From Prochlorococcus sp. MIT 1307 (GTDB lineage Bacteria > Cyanobacteriota > Cyanobacteriia > PCC-6307 > Cyanobiaceae), in the NCBI RefSeq assembly GCF_034092395.1, contig NZ_CP139301.1:1364001-1428000 (forward strand): DNA of 64,000 bases. Direction: 5' to 3'. Within the stretch, counting starts at the first letter, position 1. Every line of letters begins with the position of its first letter. The notes below the pieces were generated by a model. It did no database searches. It worked only from the letters and a program-made list of their open reading frames with translations, and was not told the origin of the DNA. Shown here piece by piece: positions 22,451 through 30,980 of the stretch. The translations under genes were made by a program, and so were the position numbers.

Positions 22451-24430
22451 TCATTGTCTTTGGTTGTTATCTAATTCGTATTTTTTGTTAGCTTCAGGAT
22501 GATGGTTGAGCTTTAGCCAAACGAGGAGTGCAGTTAAATCAGCTTTACTGACCCCTGGCAATTCAGCTGCTTGGCCAAGGTTTTTGGGGCTACATTCGGC
22601 TAATTTTTCTCGGGCTTCTTGAGAAATTGTTGTTATTTTTTGAAAATTTATATTATCTGGAAATATCCTTTTTGTTTGTCTTTTAAATTGTTCAATTTGT
22701 GCAGTTTGACGTTTTAAGTACCCACTATATTTGATGTCAATTTCTGCACCTTCTTTAACCGCTATAGGAAGTGTTTTGTCCGATAAGCCGTGTCTTGCTA
22801 AGTCAGTTATATGGAAACCTGGTCGACGCAATAGATCTGCCAATTGAATTGATCCTTTGATTGGCGCACCAGTTTCTTCTGTAATTAATTTTGCTTTTGG
22901 ATCACTTTCTTTAAGTCTGTATGTTTCTAGACGCTGCTTTTCATCTTCTAGGGCTTTTTGCTTGGATTGATATAATAGCCATCGCCTGTGGTCAATCAGT
23001 CCGAGTTTGTAGCCGAGTGGAGTCAGACGTCTATCTGCATTGTCTCCTCTTAGTACAAGTCGGTATTCACTTCTACTTGTTAATACGCGATAGGGCTCAC
23101 GAAGATCTTTACTAACTAAATCATCAATCATTGTCCCTATATAACTGTCTTCACGCCCAAAGTGTATTGCTTCTTGACTATTAATCAGTCTAGCTGCATT
23201 TACTCCTGCTACTAATCCTTGAGCTGCTGCTTCTTCGTAACCAGTAGTTCCATTTAGCTGGCCTGCAGAAAATAGCCCTCCTATCTTTTTTGTTTCTAAC
23301 GATGGGAGCAATTGTGTTGCAATCAGATAGTCATATTCAACTGAGTATGCAGGGCGTAACATTACACAATTTTCAAGGCCAGGAAGTGTTCTAAGTAGTT
23401 CCAGCTGAATACTTTCTGGTAGGCCAGTCGAGAACCCTTGAACGTAAATCTCCGGAGTGTTCGCCCCCTCTGGTTCCAGAAAGATTTGGTGAGATTCTTT
23501 GTCTGCAAAACGTACTATTTTGTCCTCAATTGAAGGACAGTATCGAGGACCTTTACTATTGATAAAACCTCCATAAATAGGTGTTAGGTGTAGGTTCTCT
23601 TTTATTAGCTGGTGTGTTTTTTTTGTAGTCCGAGTTATATGACAGCTCATTTGTTCTCCACTAAACCAAGCCTTGGGATCAAATGAGAAGAAACGGTCTG
23701 CGGCAGTGCTTGGTTGTTCCTCTAAAGAATTTAGTTGAATGCTTCTTCGGTCAACTCTTGCAGGGGTTCCAGTTTTCAGTCGATTTGTTTGGAAACCTAA
23801 TTTTTGCAGTGCTTCTGTCAGACCCTCTGCTGCTTGTTCTCCAGCGCGCCCTGCAGCCATTGATTGGTTGCCTACCCATATTTTCCCACCTAGAAAAGTT
23901 CCTGTTGTCAGAATTACTGCTTTAGCTTTGTAGATGCTTCCAAAGTAAGTTTTTATTCCTTTAATTTGTCCAATTCTTTCTTTTATAAGAGAGCTATTAT
24001 TTTTAGAATTTTTATCCATCTCTTCTTCTACTTCAAGTCCAGTTACCATCGCTTCGCGAATAGCTAAGTTTGGAGTCTCGTGTAAAATTTGAAGCATTTT
24101 TTGTGTATATAAGCGTTTATCTGTTTGAGCTCTCAGAGCCCAAACTGCTGGCCCTCGGCTTGCATTAAGAATCCGTTTTTGTATGGCTGTTGTATCTGCT
24201 AATTTTCCAATAATCCCTCCGAGGGCGTCTACTTCATGGACGAGTTGGCTTTTAGCTGGTCCTCCAACAGCAGGGTTGCAGGGTTGCCACGCGATGCGGT
24301 CGATATTGAGAGTAAATAGAGCGGTTGATAGTCCTAAGCGAGCAGTGGTTAGAGCAGCCTCACAGCCTGCATGACCTCCGCCAACGACAATTACGTCAAA
24401 GGTTTCGTTGGTGTTGCTCAATTTGTCCAT
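22451..24430 (-). CDS. mnmG: tRNA uridine-5-carboxymethylaminomethyl modification enzyme
   Basis: MnmG/GidA works with MnmE to modify U34 of certain tRNAs. The 659-residue protein has the N-terminal FAD-binding loop [21 protein letters not shown], the family segment [43 protein letters not shown], and the C-terminal helical GidA-associated domain ([17 protein letters not shown]). It is intact. dnaB lies 27 bases upstream on the same strand and the chorismate lyase gene 35 bases downstream. Confidence 0.96.
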   Translation of the reverse strand: MDKLSNTNETFDVIVVGGGHAGCEAALTTARLGLSTALFTLNIDRIAWQPCNPAVGGPAKSQLVHEVDALGGIIGKLADTTAIQKRILNASRGPAVWALRAQTDKRLYTQKMLQILHETPNLAIREAMVTGLEVEEEMDKNSKNNSSLIKERIGQIKGIKTYFGSIYKAKAVILTTGTFLGGKIWVGNQSMAAGRAGEQAAEGLTEALQKLGFQTNRLKTGTPARVDRRSIQLNSLEEQPSTAADRFFSFDPKAWFSGEQMSCHITRTTKKTHQLIKENLHLTPIYGGFINSKGPRYCPSIEDKIVRFADKESHQIFLEPEGANTPEIYVQGFSTGLPESIQLELLRTLPGLENCVMLRPAYSVEYDYLIATQLLPSLETKKIGGLFSAGQLNGTTGYEEAAAQGLVAGVNAARLINSQEAIHFGREDSYIGTMIDDLVSKDLREPYRVLTSRSEYRLVLRGDNADRRLTPLGYKLGLIDHRRWLLYQSKQKALEDEKQRLETYRLKESDPKAKLITEETGAPIKGSIQLADLLRRPGFHITDLARHGLSDKTLPIAVKEGAEIDIKYSGYLKRQTAQIEQFKRQTKRIFPDNINFQKITTISQEAREKLAECSPKNLGQAAELPGVSKADLTALLVWLKLNHHPEANKKYELDNNQRQ

Positions 24431-24457
24431 TTAGTCATCATGAGCTGTCTTTTGGTG

Positions 24458-25873
24458 CTATGCAGCAAGATTTCTAAATCGTGTGAATTGAGGCTCAAAT
24501 AGTAGTTTTACTGTTCCAACTGGACCGTTTCGATGTTTGGTCACAATTAGTTCTGTGATACCTCTATCAGGAGTCTCAGGGTTGTAGTACTCATCGCGGT
24601 AAATCATTAGAACAAGATCAGCATCTTGTTCTATTGAGCCAGACTCTCTCAAATCACTAAGCATTGGACGTTTATTAGTGCGTGACTCGACACCTCGACT
24701 GAGTTGGGATAAAGCTACAACTGGAACTTTCATTTCTCTTGCCATTCCTTTGAGACCTCTTGTGATTCTTGAAAGCTCTTGTACTCGATTATCAGGGGTT
24801 GAGCCTTCCATTAACTGCAAATAGTCGATCACTACAAGTCCAAGTTCTTTTCCTTGTTCAGCAATTAATCTTCGGCAAAGAGAGCGCATTTCCAACACAC
24901 TTAAATTTGGTTTGTCATCGATGTATATCGGCAGTTGACCAAGAGTATTAATACCTTGTCCTAGCAGTGGCCATTCTTCTTGTTGCAAGCGACCAGTTCT
25001 CAGTCGCCCACTTTCAATACCTACTTCCATTGAGAGAAGTCGATAGGTGAGTTGCTCTTTGCTCATTTCAAGGCTGAATATGCAGACCGGCAGTCCATGA
25101 AGCTGAGCCACATTTTTTGCAAGATTGAGCACTATTGACGTTTTCCCCATGGCCGGTCTTCCTGCAACAATGATCAAGTCACTGCGTTGGAGACCTTGGG
25201 TCATGGCATCAAGGTCATAGAAATTGACTGGGATTCCTGCTACAGAAGTTCCTAGAGAACGACTTTCAATTTCGTTGAATGTGCTTGTAAGAATTTCTGC
25301 TGTTGGCGTGAGCCCTTTCGAAGGTTTTTCTTGACTGATGGAGAAGATTTTTTGCTCTGCTTGATCTAGAACTTCTTCCATTGGTAGCCCTTGATCAAAA
25401 CCTAGTTTGATAACTTCGTTGCCTGAGCGGATGAGCTGACGACGAAGAAATTTATCCGTGACAAGCCTTGCGACTTGTTCAATGGAAGCAGTGGTGGCGA
25501 CTCTTTCTACTAGTTCAACTAAACGAGTGCTACCTCCGACTTTTTCAAGAGATCCAGTATCTGCTAACCAAGCGCTCATCGCGGTCAAATCTGTAGGCTT
25601 ACCTTGGCTATGGAGCATCAAGGCAGTGCGAAAAATTTCCCGATGGGCATTGAGATAAAAAGCTTCTGGCTGTAGTAAGTCTGCGACTCTACTTATGGCA
25701 TCTGGATCTAAAAGGATCCCTCCTAAAATAGCTTCTTCTGCTTCGAGGTTCTGTGGTGGTATTGAATCAGGTGGAGTTTCGAAATATGGTTCTTTTGAGG
25801 TAGGAGATTGTTTGTAATTTTTTGATGCCTGTTTGGAAGCATCTCCATTATTAGGTAGTGGGACGCTCACCAT
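24458..25873 (-). CDS. dnaB: Replicative DNA helicase
   Basis: A 471-residue hexameric helicase. The N-terminal DnaB domain begins at PPQNLEAEEAILGGIL (about residue 39), after a polar extension. The RecA-like domain has the Walker A motif GRPAMGKTS (238-246), Walker B LVVIDYLQLM and the downstream SQLSRGVESR and RESGSIEQDADLV segments. Intein insertion is common at this locus in some cyanobacteria, but the Walker A region here is uninterrupted. It follows rplI by 64 bases on the same strand. Confidence 0.97.
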   Translation of the reverse strand: MVSVPLPNNGDASKQASKNYKQSPTSKEPYFETPPDSIPPQNLEAEEAILGGILLDPDAISRVADLLQPEAFYLNAHREIFRTALMLHSQGKPTDLTAMSAWLADTGSLEKVGGSTRLVELVERVATTASIEQVARLVTDKFLRRQLIRSGNEVIKLGFDQGLPMEEVLDQAEQKIFSISQEKPSKGLTPTAEILTSTFNEIESRSLGTSVAGIPVNFYDLDAMTQGLQRSDLIIVAGRPAMGKTSIVLNLAKNVAQLHGLPVCIFSLEMSKEQLTYRLLSMEVGIESGRLRTGRLQQEEWPLLGQGINTLGQLPIYIDDKPNLSVLEMRSLCRRLIAEQGKELGLVVIDYLQLMEGSTPDNRVQELSRITRGLKGMAREMKVPVVALSQLSRGVESRTNKRPMLSDLRESGSIEQDADLVLMIYRDEYYNPETPDRGITELIVTKHRNGPVGTVKLLFEPQFTRFRNLAA

Positions 25874-25937
25874 GTATACGAACCATTGAGAAGGGTGGGG
25901 ACTTACTTTGGATTTCTTAGGTCAACCCTGCAAGTGA

Positions 25938-26396
25938 TTAGTAGCTTGAAACTTCAAGGTTGATTTCAGCTGTAACTTCACTATGCAGCTTTACTTGAAC
26001 CTTGTATTTTCCAGTGCTGTGAATTTCTGGGACGGTAATTTCCCGACGGTCTATTTCTTTTTTGGTTGCTTCAAGAATGACCTCTGCAACATCTCCATTA
26101 GTCACAGTGCCAAATAGAACTCCGTCTTCGCCTACTTGTTTTTTCACCGTGAAGCGGCCAATTGTGACCAATGCAGTTTGGAAGTCAAGTGCTTCTTGTT
26201 TGAGAGCAGCCTCTTGTTCAGCTTTTTTAGCTCGACGATGCTGCACTTGTTTCATCACTGCTGGAGTAACCGGTAACGCTTTCCCAAAGGGCAGTAGAAA
26301 ATTCCTCGCATAACCCGGAGCAACTTCAACGAGATCTCCATCTTTGCCGAGGCTAAGGACGTCCTCGTTGAGAACAACTTGTACTCGCTTAGCCAT
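25938..26396 (-). CDS. rplI: Large subunit ribosomal protein L9
   Basis: A 152-residue protein with the two-domain L9 shape. The N-terminal rRNA-binding domain includes [36 protein letters not shown], then a long charged connecting helix ([21 protein letters not shown]) and the C-terminal domain ([14 protein letters not shown]). Length is normal. The rplI-dnaB order on one strand is a common bacterial arrangement. Confidence 0.97.
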   Translation of the reverse strand: MAKRVQVVLNEDVLSLGKDGDLVEVAPGYARNFLLPFGKALPVTPAVMKQVQHRRAKKAEQEAALKQEALDFQTALVTIGRFTVKKQVGEDGVLFGTVTNGDVAEVILEATKKEIDRREITVPEIHSTGKYKVQVKLHSEVTAEINLEVSSY

Positions 26397-26431
26397 GATA
26401 TTGAAATTTAGAGATCAGCCGATTTACAACA

Positions 26432-27367
26432 TTAATACGCGGCGGGCAGTCTGATGTTGCTCGCTAAGCCTAAGGCGCGCAAAAAACGAATATGTTGCCA
26501 AGTTAGGTCAATCTGTCCTCGTTGAAGTCCTTGAAGTGCTGAGTTTGGAAAAGCATGGTGATTGTTATGCCATCCTTCGCCAAAGGTGAGTGCAGCAACC
26601 CAGGCATTATTTCGAGAGCAATCTCCACTGTCATAAACAACATTTCCCCAACAGTGAGTGGCTGAATTAACTAACCAAGTCACGTGATAAACCAAAACCA
26701 AACGTAAAAATATTCCCCATAACACCATGCTCCAGCCATTTACTCCGCTTTCTTTTCCAATCCAAAAAAGTATTGCTCCTAAAGGAATTTGAAGTAGTAG
26801 GAAGTTTTTGTTGAGCCAACGGTAGTAGGGATCTTTGTACAAGTCTCCACTTAGACGGGGTACTGCATTCATTGCAGGGATAGGTTCGAACATCCATCCC
26901 ATGTGACTCCACCAGAAGCCTTTGTGGCTGTTGTGGTGATCTGGATCCATATCTGAAAAAGTGTGATGATGCCTATGAAGTCCTACCCAATCAATTGGCC
27001 CATGTTGGCAACTTAAAGCTCCACAGGTTGCGAAGAAACGCTCCAGCCATTTAGGAACTACAAAAGCACGATGTGATAAAAGACGGTGATAACCAAGTGT
27101 TACTCCAAGGCATGCTGTAATCCAATAGAGAATCAAGGCTGAGCAGACTGCCTGCCAGCTCCAGAATTGTGGAAGTAGTGCAATTATTGTTAAAAGGTGG
27201 ATGGTAAGCATGAACCCGACTGTTCCCCAGCGCCTTTGTTCTTTCTTTTCATATTGGCGATTGGAGACAGGTGGGGTATGAAGCTTTTGGGCAACTTGAA
27301 ATGCCTTTTCTGAATCAATTGGCTTACTTAGAGGCGCAGGAGCTCCCATCATGCGATATGCCATCAT
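26432..27367 (-). CDS. Acyl-lipid delta-9-type fatty acid desaturase (copy 1)
   Basis: A membrane di-iron desaturase of 311 residues. Three histidine boxes are present: HRLLSH (94-99), HRHHH (131-135) and HNNHH (267-271), with hydrophobic segments between them. This is the DesC-type pattern introducing the first double bond into glycerolipid acyl chains in the thylakoid or plasma membrane. A paralogue lies at 28150-29091. The intervening HTH-like gene (27446) is transcribed divergently, 78 bases away. Regiospecificity cannot be deduced with certainty. Confidence 0.9.
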   Translation of the reverse strand: MMAYRMMGAPAPLSKPIDSEKAFQVAQKLHTPPVSNRQYEKKEQRRWGTVGFMLTIHLLTIIALLPQFWSWQAVCSALILYWITACLGVTLGYHRLLSHRAFVVPKWLERFFATCGALSCQHGPIDWVGLHRHHHTFSDMDPDHHNSHKGFWWSHMGWMFEPIPAMNAVPRLSGDLYKDPYYRWLNKNFLLLQIPLGAILFWIGKESGVNGWSMVLWGIFLRLVLVYHVTWLVNSATHCWGNVVYDSGDCSRNNAWVAALTFGEGWHNNHHAFPNSALQGLQRGQIDLTWQHIRFLRALGLASNIRLPAAY

Positions 27368-27445
27368 TGATAAGCTAAATATCCGCCTACATTACCTGAT
27401 AAGAATTGATATTACTTCTCTTTCTTTGATCTTAAATCTGATTTT

Positions 27446-28165
27446 GTGACTCCTGGCTTTCGTGAACAGTTGTTTGATGGGCGTCGTGCTATGGCGCATC
27501 TCATTCACGTTTGGCATGAGCGAAATGGTTGGTCACATAAGGTCTTACCCGCCCTAGCAGAATCACTAGATATTGGGCGGGTTCACAACTCGCAAATTTC
27601 TAATTTGCGCAATGCAAAACTTGCTTCCCCTGGCCCTGAAGTTTTTCTCGCTCTTGCCCAAGCTAATGCTGTCCTCCACGAAGGAATAGAAACAATTAGT
27701 GATCGCCTTGGAGAAATTCACCCTGAATTATTAACCGTGCTTATGGAGTCTGCGATTCCATTAACAGGAGATGATGGTCAACCTCTCAGTGCAGGGAAGT
27801 TGTTTGAAATCTTTCTTGGGTTAGCGCCTTTACCATCATGTTTCGATTGGTTTATTGAAGAAAGTGAGTCTGCTTTGCTAAGTGCTGCTTTGGCTGAATA
27901 TTTGTGTTGTGGTAAATCTTGGAGGCTTTGTCGAGATGAGGTTATGTCTGCTTATCCAATTGTTAAAGCTCAGCGTCGCGAACGTTTTGCCCAGGTAATG
28001 GCTGGACTTAGGGATTACAGCGCTGAGCAATTAGATGGAGAACTAATTGATTTGCACACCACTCATTTGACACTGGTTGGAAAGGAATTCACTGGAAGTA
28101 CAAAAGAGTTTCTTGACGATTTACGCTTAAAAGTCTTGGAAATGAAAAATCAAGAAACCCCTTGA
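27446..28165 (+). CDS. HTH-like protein of unknown function between two desaturase genes
   Basis: A 239-residue soluble protein from a GTG start. Residues near 30-75 (AESLDIGRVHNSQISNLRN, then AKLASPGPEVFLALAQAN) have the spacing of a Cro/C1-type helix-turn-helix, with SQISNLRN as a candidate recognition helix. The rest is helical, with no enzyme motif that I recognise. It is divergent from desaturase copy 1 and its last 16 bases overlap the convergent copy 2. DNA binding and any regulation of the desaturases are inferences from motif and position. Confidence 0.75.
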   Translation: MTPGFREQLFDGRRAMAHLIHVWHERNGWSHKVLPALAESLDIGRVHNSQISNLRNAKLASPGPEVFLALAQANAVLHEGIETISDRLGEIHPELLTVLMESAIPLTGDDGQPLSAGKLFEIFLGLAPLPSCFDWFIEESESALLSAALAEYLCCGKSWRLCRDEVMSAYPIVKAQRRERFAQVMAGLRDYSAEQLDGELIDLHTTHLTLVGKEFTGSTKEFLDDLRLKVLEMKNQETP

Positions 28166-29091
28166 GAATATTTTGCTTGACGAATCTTTCTAGCAAGACC
28201 CAAACGTTTTAAGAGCTTGATATGTTGCCAAGTTATATCAAATTCAAACCATCTCAGACCATGGCGAGCACTTTGGGGGAATGCATGATGGTTGTTGTGC
28301 CAGCCTTCTCCAAAAGTTAGTAGAGCAACCCACCAGCAATTTCTAGAGAGGTCTGGGGAGTTGAAATTTCGATAGCCAAATGTATGTGTAGCGGAATTGA
28401 CTAACCAAGTGACGTGATATACGACCACTAAGCGTAGCGGAATTGCCCAAAGCACCAGGCCTATGCCTCCTCCATGTACTTGGTTCAATTCGCCATACCA
28501 ATACAACAATAGAAAGATTGGTATTTGTAAAAGAAGAAACCAGTGATCTAGCCATCGGAAGAAAGGATCAGCTAATAGATCACCAGCAAGTTTGTGGCTA
28601 TGTCGTAATGCAGGGATTTCATGAAGCATCCATTCGCTGTGGCTCCACCAAAAGCCTCTCCCTGCATCGTGATGGTCATTTGGTTGGTCAGAAAATTGAT
28701 GGTGGTGTCGATGTAGAGCAACCCATTCAATAGGTCCGCTCTGGCATGCAAGTGTTCCCATAATTACCAGAACTCTCTCTAGCCAACGAGGAGCTACAAA
28801 GCTGCGATGAGAAACCAGCCTGTGAAGTCCGAGTGTTACTCCTAATACGGTTATCCAGTAGAGGATTGCAAAAGCTGTGAACCCTTGCCAACTCCAGAAA
28901 CGCGGTAGAAGTGCAAAGGCAGCAGCTATATGCATAAAGAGCATGAAGCTTGTTGTGCCGCTTCGAAATGGCCTTTGACTGGGGGGCAGCGGCTCTCTAC
29001 GTGAAATTATTCCTGCTCTTAGGCGGAGCTCACGGGAGGATTTATTAGATGGTGGGACAGTTGAAACCAAGATTACCTCCGTTTTATACAA
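28150..29091 (-). CDS. Acyl-lipid delta-9-type fatty acid desaturase (copy 2)
   Basis: A 313-residue paralogue of the 26432-27367 desaturase. It shares long stretches such as WSWQ, YHVTWLVNSATH and LTFGEGWHNNHHAFP, and the three histidine boxes HRLVSH, HRHHH and HNNHH. The first 40 residues are polar and differ from copy 1, so the exact start is less sure. The two copies presumably differ in substrate or expression. It is divergent from the PLP enzyme gene at 29197. Confidence 0.9.
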   Translation of the reverse strand: MYKTEVILVSTVPPSNKSSRELRLRAGIISRREPLPPSQRPFRSGTTSFMLFMHIAAAFALLPRFWSWQGFTAFAILYWITVLGVTLGLHRLVSHRSFVAPRWLERVLVIMGTLACQSGPIEWVALHRHHHQFSDQPNDHHDAGRGFWWSHSEWMLHEIPALRHSHKLAGDLLADPFFRWLDHWFLLLQIPIFLLLYWYGELNQVHGGGIGLVLWAIPLRLVVVYHVTWLVNSATHTFGYRNFNSPDLSRNCWWVALLTFGEGWHNNHHAFPQSARHGLRWFEFDITWQHIKLLKRLGLARKIRQAKYSQGVS

Positions 29092-29196
29092 ATGCCGCTT
29101 CTTAGAGGATGTGAACAGAAGCGAATGGAATAGTGGGCGAAGTGAGAACTAAGAATAAGAATCTAAAGGAACTGTAAACCTCGTACTTCATTAGCT

Positions 29197-30498
29197 GTGT
29201 CTAGACCTCCTTCAGCTGAAATAAATGAGGAACTGGTTAAAGCATGGGCCAAGAAACTTGTTTTTTCTGTTGCTAAACAACAAGAGCCCTTGCGGCAAAA
29301 GCGAACAGAAGCAGTTATGCCTTGCCTTGAAAAGGTTTTGGATGCTTTCACCCAAGAGCGAGTTGGAACCCAGCATTTTGTGTCTACAACTGGATATGGT
29401 CATGGTGATTTGGGCCGGGAAGTAATAGATAAAGTTTTTGCAAGAGTTCTTGGAGCTGAGAGGGCTGCTGCCAGGCTTCAATTTGTCAGTGGGACCCATG
29501 CAATAGCTGCTGCATTGTTTGGGGTTTTGCGTCCCGGAGATCAATTACTTTCTGTTACAGGTAGTCCATATGACACTCTTGGGGAAGTCTTAGGTGTCCG
29601 TGGTTCAGGTCAAGGTTCCCTTGTTGATTTTGGTGTCTTATATGAAGAGTTGCCTTTGGATAAAAATGGAGAAATAGATTTTATTTCTTTAAAAAATGCT
29701 TTAGGAATTAAAAGGAGGATGGTTTTTATTCAAAGAAGTTGTGGTTATTCTTGGAGGCCTTCTTTGTCGATAGACTCTATTCAAAAACTCTGTGCATATA
29801 TTCATCATAAACAACCTAATTGCATTTGTTTTATAGATAATTGTTATGGAGAGTTGGTTGAAGATAAAGAGCCTTGTCAGGTTGGGGCTGATTTAATTGC
29901 GGGTTCTTTGATTAAAAATTTAGGAGGAACAATAGTTCCAACAGGGGGTTATGTCGCGGGTCGAACTGATTTAGTTGAAATGGCTTGTTACCGGCTCACC
30001 TCTCCAGGTATTGGTATTCATGGTGGCATAAGTTTTGATTTAAATAGGGTTCTGCTTCAAGGTTTATTTCTTGCTCCACAAATGGTTGCAGAAGCATTGA
30101 TTGGTGCAGATCTTGTCCTAGGAGTTTTTCAAGCACTTGGTTTTGAGGTCCAACCAGCATTGCCTGATTGCCGCAATGATGTGATTCAAGCAGTTCGGTT
30201 AGGTGATCCAAAGGCCTTGCAAGTTGTTTGCAAGGCCTTTCAGGTTTCGTCACCTGTTGGTTCTTATTTAGATCCAGTACCTTCTTCAACCCCAGGCTAT
30301 GCAGATGATTTGATTATGGCTGGAGGTACTTTTATTGATGGAAGCACTAGTGAGTTTTCTGCAGATGCTCCTCTAAGACCTCCATATAACCTCTATGTTC
30401 AGGGAGGAACACATCATTCACATATAAAAATTGCACTAATTAGAGCTCTTTGTGAGCTTGTTAAGGCAGGATTCTTGGATTTGCCCCAGACTAGGTGA
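29197..30498 (+). CDS. PLP-dependent enzyme of the methionine gamma-lyase / 'aluminium resistance' family
   Basis: A 433-residue fold-type I PLP enzyme. It starts at a GTG. Cofactor motifs include FVSGTHAIAAALFGVLRPGD, FIDNCYGELVE (the Asp that contacts the pyridine nitrogen) and the Schiff-base lysine K240 in GSLIKNLGG. The family is related to cystathionine lyases and was named after a weak aluminium-tolerance phenotype; its natural substrate is not established. Its TGA overlaps the next gene's GTG, coupling it to gcvH. Confidence 0.85.
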   Translation: MSRPPSAEINEELVKAWAKKLVFSVAKQQEPLRQKRTEAVMPCLEKVLDAFTQERVGTQHFVSTTGYGHGDLGREVIDKVFARVLGAERAAARLQFVSGTHAIAAALFGVLRPGDQLLSVTGSPYDTLGEVLGVRGSGQGSLVDFGVLYEELPLDKNGEIDFISLKNALGIKRRMVFIQRSCGYSWRPSLSIDSIQKLCAYIHHKQPNCICFIDNCYGELVEDKEPCQVGADLIAGSLIKNLGGTIVPTGGYVAGRTDLVEMACYRLTSPGIGIHGGISFDLNRVLLQGLFLAPQMVAEALIGADLVLGVFQALGFEVQPALPDCRNDVIQAVRLGDPKALQVVCKAFQVSSPVGSYLDPVPSSTPGYADDLIMAGGTFIDGSTSEFSADAPLRPPYNLYVQGGTHHSHIKIALIRALCELVKAGFLDLPQTR

Positions 30499-30908
30499 GG
30501 TTTTCTTGGTCCAATTTGATTGCCTTCAATTTCCCAGATCATTTTCGATTTGCTGACAATCACGAATACGCCGCTTTAGATGGCGAGTTTGTTCGTGTGG
30601 GCATTAGCGCTTTTGCTGTAGATCAGTTAGGCGACATAGTTTTTGTGGACCTTCCTGATATCGGCACTTCTTTAACTATGGGAGAAACTTTCGGCTCCGT
30701 TGAGTCAGTCAAAGCAGTTGAGGACATGTACGCCCCAATTAGTGGAGAAGTGCTGAAAAGGAATGAAGTTGTTCTTTCTAGTCCAGAAGACCTTCAAAAT
30801 GATCCTCATGGTGAAGGGTGGCTTTTGTTAGTAAGGCCATCTGAACCTTCTCAATTGGAGGATTTAATGGATGCTGACTCGTATAAGAGCAAACTCGCAG
30901 CTAACTAA
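30495..30908 (+). CDS. gcvH: Glycine cleavage system H protein
   Basis: The lipoyl carrier of the glycine cleavage complex, 137 residues from GTG at 30495. The lipoylation lysine lies in ESVKAVEDMYAPISG, and the C-terminal GEGWLLLVRPSEPSQLEDLMDADSY is standard. The GTG overlaps the upstream TGA by four bases. A TTG at 30516 would give a 130-residue protein closer to the usual length, so the first seven residues are uncertain. gcvP follows 72 bases later. Confidence 0.94.
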   Translation: MRFSWSNLIAFNFPDHFRFADNHEYAALDGEFVRVGISAFAVDQLGDIVFVDLPDIGTSLTMGETFGSVESVKAVEDMYAPISGEVLKRNEVVLSSPEDLQNDPHGEGWLLLVRPSEPSQLEDLMDADSYKSKLAAN

Positions 30909-30980
30909 AATTATTTGATCATTTTTTTTGTAAGGCATTTCTTCTAAAGCCTTTTTAATCTTGCAAGGGTCTTAGGATTT

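Noticed and set aside
24458-25873. Possible intein in dnaB (and in dnaX)
   Set aside because: Walker A and surrounding motifs are continuous and both proteins have normal lengths.
26432-29091. Recent tandem duplication or composite transposon around the two desaturases
   Set aside because: The copies differ at many positions and in their N termini, and no flanking repeats or transposase are seen, so they are old paralogues.
29212-29544. Minus-strand ORF of 110 codons
   Set aside because: Antisense to the N-terminal coding part of the PLP enzyme, which has recognisable motifs.
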